DNA from: Chloroflexota bacterium | Lineage (GTDB): Bacteria; Chloroflexota; Dehalococcoidia; Lucifugimonadales; UBA3495 | Length of the DNA stretch: 64,000 bases | Direction of reading: 5' to 3' | Assembly: GCA_028873965.1 (NCBI GenBank) | Contig: JAPPMU010000052.1 | Location: 161,146-225,145 of the forward strand | In this document: piece by piece, positions 60,334 to 64,000 of the stretch | Numbering within the stretch: position 1 is the stretch's first letter | How the letters are laid out: each line of letters opens with the position of its first letter | Program-made: the position numbers and the translations under genes | The notes under the pieces: model-generated | Databases searched by the model: none | What the model saw: the letters and a program-made list of their open reading frames with translations, nothing else | What the model was told of the DNA's origin: nothing

Positions 60334-61173
60334 ATGGCGGACGAAGGACGACTGCAAGGACGAGTTGCGCTGATCACAGGCGGCGGCCGAGGCATCGGAC
60401 GTGCGATCGCCAGGGCGTACGCGGCAGAGGGGGCGGTGTTGGGCCTGGCGGCGCGCACCGAATCCGAACTTCAGGCGACGGCCGACGAGATCCGTGCGGA
60501 GTTCGGCAGCGAAGTCGCCACCGCGGTCACGGACGTAAGGGACCGGGAACAGGTGGAGCATACCGTGGCGCACACGATGGAACGGTTCGGGCCGATTGAC
60601 GTGATGGTGAACAACGCCGGGAACACCGGAGAGATCGGACCACTGTGGAAACTGGACCCGGAGCGATGGGCCAACGTCATCTCGGTGCACGTGCTGGGCA
60701 CATACTACGGTTGCCGGGCGGTTATACCCGGGATGCTGGAACGGGGCCGAGGAAGGATTGTCAACATGTCCGGCGTGGGTGGGCCGAACGATACATCCTA
60801 TGACGCGGCGAAAACTGCCATCGTCAACATGACCGAAAACCTCAGCGTGGAGCTAATGGGCACAGGGATCACAGTGAACGCGATCAGCCCCGGTTCCATA
60901 CACACGCGAATGTGGGAAGAGGTGCGTGACATGGCCCTGGCCGCGGGAGACATGGAGATGTACGAAAAGGGGATCCAGGTCACGTCGGGTGGAGGCGCCT
61001 CCATTGAGCGAGCAGCGGAGCTGGCGGTCCTGCTGGGCAGCGACGCTTGCGGCGGGCTTTCGGGTCGGCTCATACGGGCCGCGCTGGATACCTTCGAGGA
61101 CATACCGGACCGAGTGGACGAGATCATGTCGTCCGACGCGCTGTTGCTGAGGCGAGTTGGCCTGGACGGTTAG
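60334..61173 (+). CDS. Short-chain dehydrogenase/reductase
   Basis: A 279-residue SDR transcribed divergently from the HD/SDR pair (80 bp between starts). It has LITGGGRGIGRAIARAYA (cofactor), VMVNNAGNTGEIGPLW, NMSGVGGPNDTSYDAAKTAIVNMTENL (Ser, Tyr, Lys of the active site) and NAISPGSIHTRMWEEV. An AAGGAGAGTGG box lies upstream. Its stop overlaps the convergent MFS stop. Substrate unknown. Confidence 0.92.
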   Translation: MADEGRLQGRVALITGGGRGIGRAIARAYAAEGAVLGLAARTESELQATADEIRAEFGSEVATAVTDVRDREQVEHTVAHTMERFGPIDVMVNNAGNTGEIGPLWKLDPERWANVISVHVLGTYYGCRAVIPGMLERGRGRIVNMSGVGGPNDTSYDAAKTAIVNMTENLSVELMGTGITVNAISPGSIHTRMWEEVRDMALAAGDMEMYEKGIQVTSGGGASIERAAELAVLLGSDACGGLSGRLIRAALDTFEDIPDRVDEIMSSDALLLRRVGLDG

Positions 61174-62483
61174 TCGGCGGTTTCGGGGGACAGCGACGCG
61201 CGGGCCTGTGGGTGGATGGGTGGCTTGGCGAGGAGCAGAGCAAGAGCGGTGATCGCGCCCAGGACGGAGTAAATGATGAACGCGATGGCGTAGTCATCGG
61301 CGAACTGGTACACCAACCCCGAAGCCACGGCGCCGATGGCCTGGCCGAGTGAAGTGAAGGGCTCGGTGACGCCGCGGATGGTGCCCAGGGACTGACGCCC
61401 GAAGAAGTTCGCATAGGCGACGGCCGGCACCACCAGGATGCCGGCGACGGCGACGCCGAACAGACCGGCGGCGAAGAAAGCCAGCGCTACGGTGTCCGCG
61501 ACGATGAACAAGGCGCAGGCTATCGCCATCACCAGGGCGACGATGGCATAGGTGTACGAAACCTGCACCTTCTCCACGAAGCGTCCCCACAGCAAGCTGC
61601 CGAACGCGGTCCCGGCGGCGTTGACGACGATGCTGAGCTGAGATAGGGAGAGGTCAATGCCACGGGAACGCAGCAAATCGGCCTGGTACACATTGGTTCC
61701 GGACTGCAACAGGAAGAGGAAGCCAGTTCCGATGGCCAGGACCCACAGGGCCGGCGTGCGCAGGGCCTGTCGCGTGGTCCATTCCAGCGTGGATTCGCCA
61801 TCGGCGGACGGGGAAGCCAAAGCATCGGTTTCAGTGATTGCGTCGGGGTCGTCGCCGTCCGGGAGCAAGCCAACATCCTCGGGGCGCTGAGCGACCAGCA
61901 GGGCGGCCGGAGCCAATGCGATGGCGTACACCATCAAACCGAGAACGATCCATGCGGTCTGCCACCCGTAAGCCACGCTGACCCAGGTGGCTACCAGCGG
62001 GAAGGCCACCATGCCGCCGGAATGGGAGAGGAACAGCAGACCCGTGGCACGGCCGCGCTGGCGCACGAACCAGCGGCCCACGACAGTGGCTGCGCCCACG
62101 TTGAGCGGGCTGCTGAACATGATCCGTCCTATCGCCAAAGCCGAGTAGAAGATGGCGACGTGGACCGAGAGCCACGCCATTGCCATAGTGCTGAGGCCGA
62201 TGATGATCAGCGAAGAAACCAGAACGGCGCGCGCGCCATAGCGGTCAATGGCCCAGCCCACGGGCGGAGACGCCCCGGTTGCCAACAGGCCACCAACGGC
62301 GGCGGCTCCGCCGATCAGGGCTCGGCTCCAGCCGGTTTCGTCAGCGATTAGCGGAACGAAGACGGCGAAAGTCAGGCTGCCGGCCGCGTTGCGGACAAAC
62401 ATGCTGCTGCCGGCCGTGCCCAGCACGATCCACCCGTAGTAGAAGGGGACGCGGCGGGAAATGTAGGCGATCAGGACGTGCAT
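61170..62483 (-). CDS. MFS transporter (oxalate/formate antiporter-like)
   Basis: A 437-residue twelve-helix MFS protein: RVPFYYGWIVLGTAGSSMFVRNAAG at the start, ATGASPPVGWAIDRYGARAVLVSSL in the 2-3 loop, and GTIRGVTEPFTSLGQAIGAVASGLVYQF near helix 11. An acidic loop (GLLPDGDDPDAITETD) divides the halves. It resembles the MFS at 47874, which has a similar GLLPDGD central loop, so these are distant paralogues. Confidence 0.9.
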   Translation of the reverse strand: MHVLIAYISRRVPFYYGWIVLGTAGSSMFVRNAAGSLTFAVFVPLIADETGWSRALIGGAAAVGGLLATGASPPVGWAIDRYGARAVLVSSLIIIGLSTMAMAWLSVHVAIFYSALAIGRIMFSSPLNVGAATVVGRWFVRQRGRATGLLFLSHSGGMVAFPLVATWVSVAYGWQTAWIVLGLMVYAIALAPAALLVAQRPEDVGLLPDGDDPDAITETDALASPSADGESTLEWTTRQALRTPALWVLAIGTGFLFLLQSGTNVYQADLLRSRGIDLSLSQLSIVVNAAGTAFGSLLWGRFVEKVQVSYTYAIVALVMAIACALFIVADTVALAFFAAGLFGVAVAGILVVPAVAYANFFGRQSLGTIRGVTEPFTSLGQAIGAVASGLVYQFADDYAIAFIIYSVLGAITALALLLAKPPIHPQARASLSPETAD

Positions 62484-62495
62484 AGAGATAACGCC

Positions 62496-63113
62496 CTAAT
62501 TGGACAGCAGATTGAGCGCTGCGATGGTGTCATCTCGAAACCGCGTCCAAGATTCCAACCGCTCCAGAGGGCCGCCTATGGGGAGGTTCTCGAGAAGTTG
62601 GTTGCGGTAGTTCTCCCAATTGGCATTGAACCGTTTCACGCGACGGCGCCCCCTCGGCGCGCTTGCCACCAGCAAAGCCTGACGCAATCTCTCCTTGGGA
62701 TTAACGTCCCTTTCAATATCGCGCGGCTGGGGCAGGGCAAGAGGCTCAGTCCCACGCGGCCGTCCGACTATTTCGCGTATGGCTGGCCCGTCCAACAATA
62801 ACCACGCTTCAATCGTGCGCCTGGGCACAATCGGCGTCAAGGGCCCAGTGTAACCGGAGGCATTCACCGCAGATCTGATTTCGATATATCTATCGTTGGG
62901 GTCGGCGCCTTCCGCGTCCCGATGGACGAACAGCATGTTGGGATAGCTGGATTGATCCAGTCCCAACGCTATTTTTTCGGTCAGTCTGCGCCCAACATAC
63001 GACGCTGTCCAGTTGACCTGCAATGCGCCTGCTCCAACGAGGAGGGACTGAATATGATTGCCCAACCCGGCATCGGATGGACCGTCGCATACCAGCAAGA
63101 AATTTACTTCCAT
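62496..63113 (-). CDS. DUF4276/TOPRIM-like protein, partner of an AAA ATPase
   Basis: A 205-residue protein. Its N-terminal FLLVCDGPSDAGLGNHI and central NMLFVHRDAEGADPNDRYIEI fit the acidic G-x-SD and D-x-E/D motifs of TOPRIM-like DUF4276 proteins. The C-terminal half has PRRTIEAWLLLDGPAIR, also typical of the family. It overlaps the ATPase gene by 10 bp. AAA plus TOPRIM-like pairs (PARIS, OLD/Gabija-like) are a recurring anti-phage architecture. The ORF's long N-terminus to 63260 is not supported. Confidence 0.82.
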   Translation of the reverse strand: MEVNFLLVCDGPSDAGLGNHIQSLLVGAGALQVNWTASYVGRRLTEKIALGLDQSSYPNMLFVHRDAEGADPNDRYIEIRSAVNASGYTGPLTPIVPRRTIEAWLLLDGPAIREIVGRPRGTEPLALPQPRDIERDVNPKERLRQALLVASAPRGRRRVKRFNANWENYRNQLLENLPIGGPLERLESWTRFRDDTIAALNLLSN

Positions 63114-64000
63114 GCTGACTGCGCGTATCCCCACGGAAATGCCAATTGACCGTCCGCTGGAGGCATGAGATAGGCCTGCAGTTCCAACAGTCCTACGGTT
63201 CGTTGCGATTTCCCATCCTGTATTGTCCGGCCTCGCCAAGAGCCTTCCAATGGATAACATTTCAATGGGAAGATGGAATCACCCGAAAGGCCGCGGACCG
63301 CAGGGTTTTTTGCCAACACTAAATCGTCCTGGGTTTGCAGCTGGACAAAATATGGCGAGTGGGTGGCAACGATCACCTGACGCAGAGGGTTGTCGAAATC
63401 AACTGCTTCATCGGCGTCGACGGCGATGTCGCGAAGCAGGCGATTCATGGCTCCCAGCTTGGCAGGGTGGATGCCATTCTCAGGTTCCTCCATACAGACA
63501 ACGGCGCTGTCATCGAACACTTCAGACAGAGCCACCAACGCCAAGAACCTTAGCGTGCCGTCCGATATAGAGTTTGCCCGAACCGTCAAGCCTGAACGTT
63601 CCCGGAGTTCCAATGCAAGCAATTGCCTTTCTTTGTCTTCGACCACGTTGACGCGCCGTACCGGTACTAACTCCGACAACCGGCTCGAAACTATCGCAAA
63701 CAGGTCATAATCAGGGTCGTGCTGTCCAATGAAATTTGAGAGGTGCTGCAGGGTAGCCGGTATATGAGCTCCGTTTTCAGCGATACCGGGCGGCTGGGTG
63801 AAGCGGTCTGGCCGGCGCATCGCTGCGGGGTCAAAAGCCATAACCAGCCAGCTTTGCATCTCATGTCGCGCCGCCAATATCGTTGGGGTCGCGGCGGTGT
63901 TTTCCGTTCCTATGATGGTTCGAACCGCTCCTTGCGCCGCGGGCGGCCGCCGGGGGGCCGGGGGGCCCCCCCGCGGGTTTTTAGGAAAAGTTGTTTTTGC
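63104..64000 (-). CDS. AAA family ATPase (AAA_21, OLD/SMC-like), 5' partial
   Basis: The C-terminal half of an ABC-type/AAA_21 ATPase: NSISDGTLRFLALVALSEVF (signature-like SDGTLR), AVVCMEEPENGIHP (Walker B), and QVIVATHSPYFVQLQ (switch region). The frame stays open to the right edge, and Walker A lies beyond it. The first codon shown by a start is TTG at 63877, but TIIGTENTAATPTIL upstream of it continues the same frame and points to a longer protein. The last ~50 bases look like low-quality homopolymer sequence. It overlaps the DUF4276-like partner. Confidence 0.85.
   Translation of the reverse strand, partial: AKTTFPKNPRGGPPAPRRPPAAQGAVRTIIGTENTAATPTILAARHEMQSWLVMAFDPAAMRRPDRFTQPPGIAENGAHIPATLQHLSNFIGQHDPDYDLFAIVSSRLSELVPVRRVNVVEDKERQLLALELRERSGLTVRANSISDGTLRFLALVALSEVFDDSAVVCMEEPENGIHPAKLGAMNRLLRDIAVDADEAVDFDNPLRQVIVATHSPYFVQLQTQDDLVLAKNPAVRGLSGDSIFPLKCYPLEGSWRGRTIQDGKSQRTVGLLELQAYLMPPADGQLAFPWGYAQSAWK

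Noticed and set aside
63945..64000. G/C homopolymer and TTTT-rich tail
   Set aside because: Looks like low-quality contig-end sequence; not read as a biological feature.
1..64000. tRNA, rRNA, CRISPR arrays, prophage
   Set aside because: No cloverleaf, rRNA-like stretch, regularly spaced repeats or phage structural genes were recognised by eye.

Overview
The window is a GC-rich bacterial segment that looks chromosomal: dense coding, short gaps, many overlapping start/stop pairs. Its gene content is several flavin luciferase-like oxidoreductases, SDRs, major-facilitator exporters, an acyl-CoA dehydrogenase, MmgE/PrpD, a thiolase with an OB-fold partner and a molybdenum hydroxylase. That mix resembles uncultivated Chloroflexota (SAR202/Dehalococcoidia-like) genomes. 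This placement is inference from gene content; the window has no rRNA or other decisive marker.

Layout. 1-5710 (minus): pheS and pheT separated by a broken HigB/RelE-like toxin with a coupled small gene, then a Panacea-domain antitoxin with a putative toxin, then moeA (cut by the left edge) with a histidine-rich head. 5707-7547 (minus): two acetylxylan-esterase-like hydrolases, one lacking the serine nucleophile. 7625-7939: a miniature element nested inside another. 8016-15280 (plus): a hydroxyacid dehydrogenase, two HEPN-like PaREP1 proteins, an uncharacterised 342-aa protein, DUF4058, a UGSC selenoprotein read through UGA, a FlK-like thioesterase, an A/T-richer islet of small unknown genes, and an SDR. 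15281-17316: mostly repeats, with one unknown gene. 17317-19614: trehalose synthesis (otsA-otsB). 19920-22563: a HAD hydrolase, a FrnE/DsbA-like selenoprotein (U-P-W-C) and two Uma2 nucleases. 22647-28574: a NuoE-NuoF-NuoG/FdhA-like set followed by a ferredoxin-NADP reductase-like flavoprotein. 28871-34496: MmgE/PrpD, a DUF4286-like protein, an NHL-repeat protein, an acyl-CoA dehydrogenase and DUF1800. 34801-40000: three MFS exporters and an LLM oxidoreductase. 40157-45268: an RND pump with a coiled-coil adaptor lipoprotein. 45519-49873: OB-fold/thiolase pair, HAD-like, MFS and GNAT. 50037-53767: a three-subunit molybdenum hydroxylase, whose cofactor would need moeA-type functions. 53849-62483: GNAT, two LLM oxidoreductases, AIM24, ribH, a phosphotransferase, two SDRs, an HD-domain protein and MFS. 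62496-64000: a TOPRIM/DUF4276-like protein and an AAA ATPase cut by the right edge, a defence-like pair.

The strongest unusual points are: two UGA-recoded selenoproteins, each with a SECIS-like hairpin close behind the UGA; a formate-dehydrogenase-like subunit whose metal-ligand Sec/Cys and neighbouring His are replaced, beside an FNR flavoprotein; toxin-antitoxin genes in and after pheST; and short mobile elements with perfect inverted repeats and target duplications.
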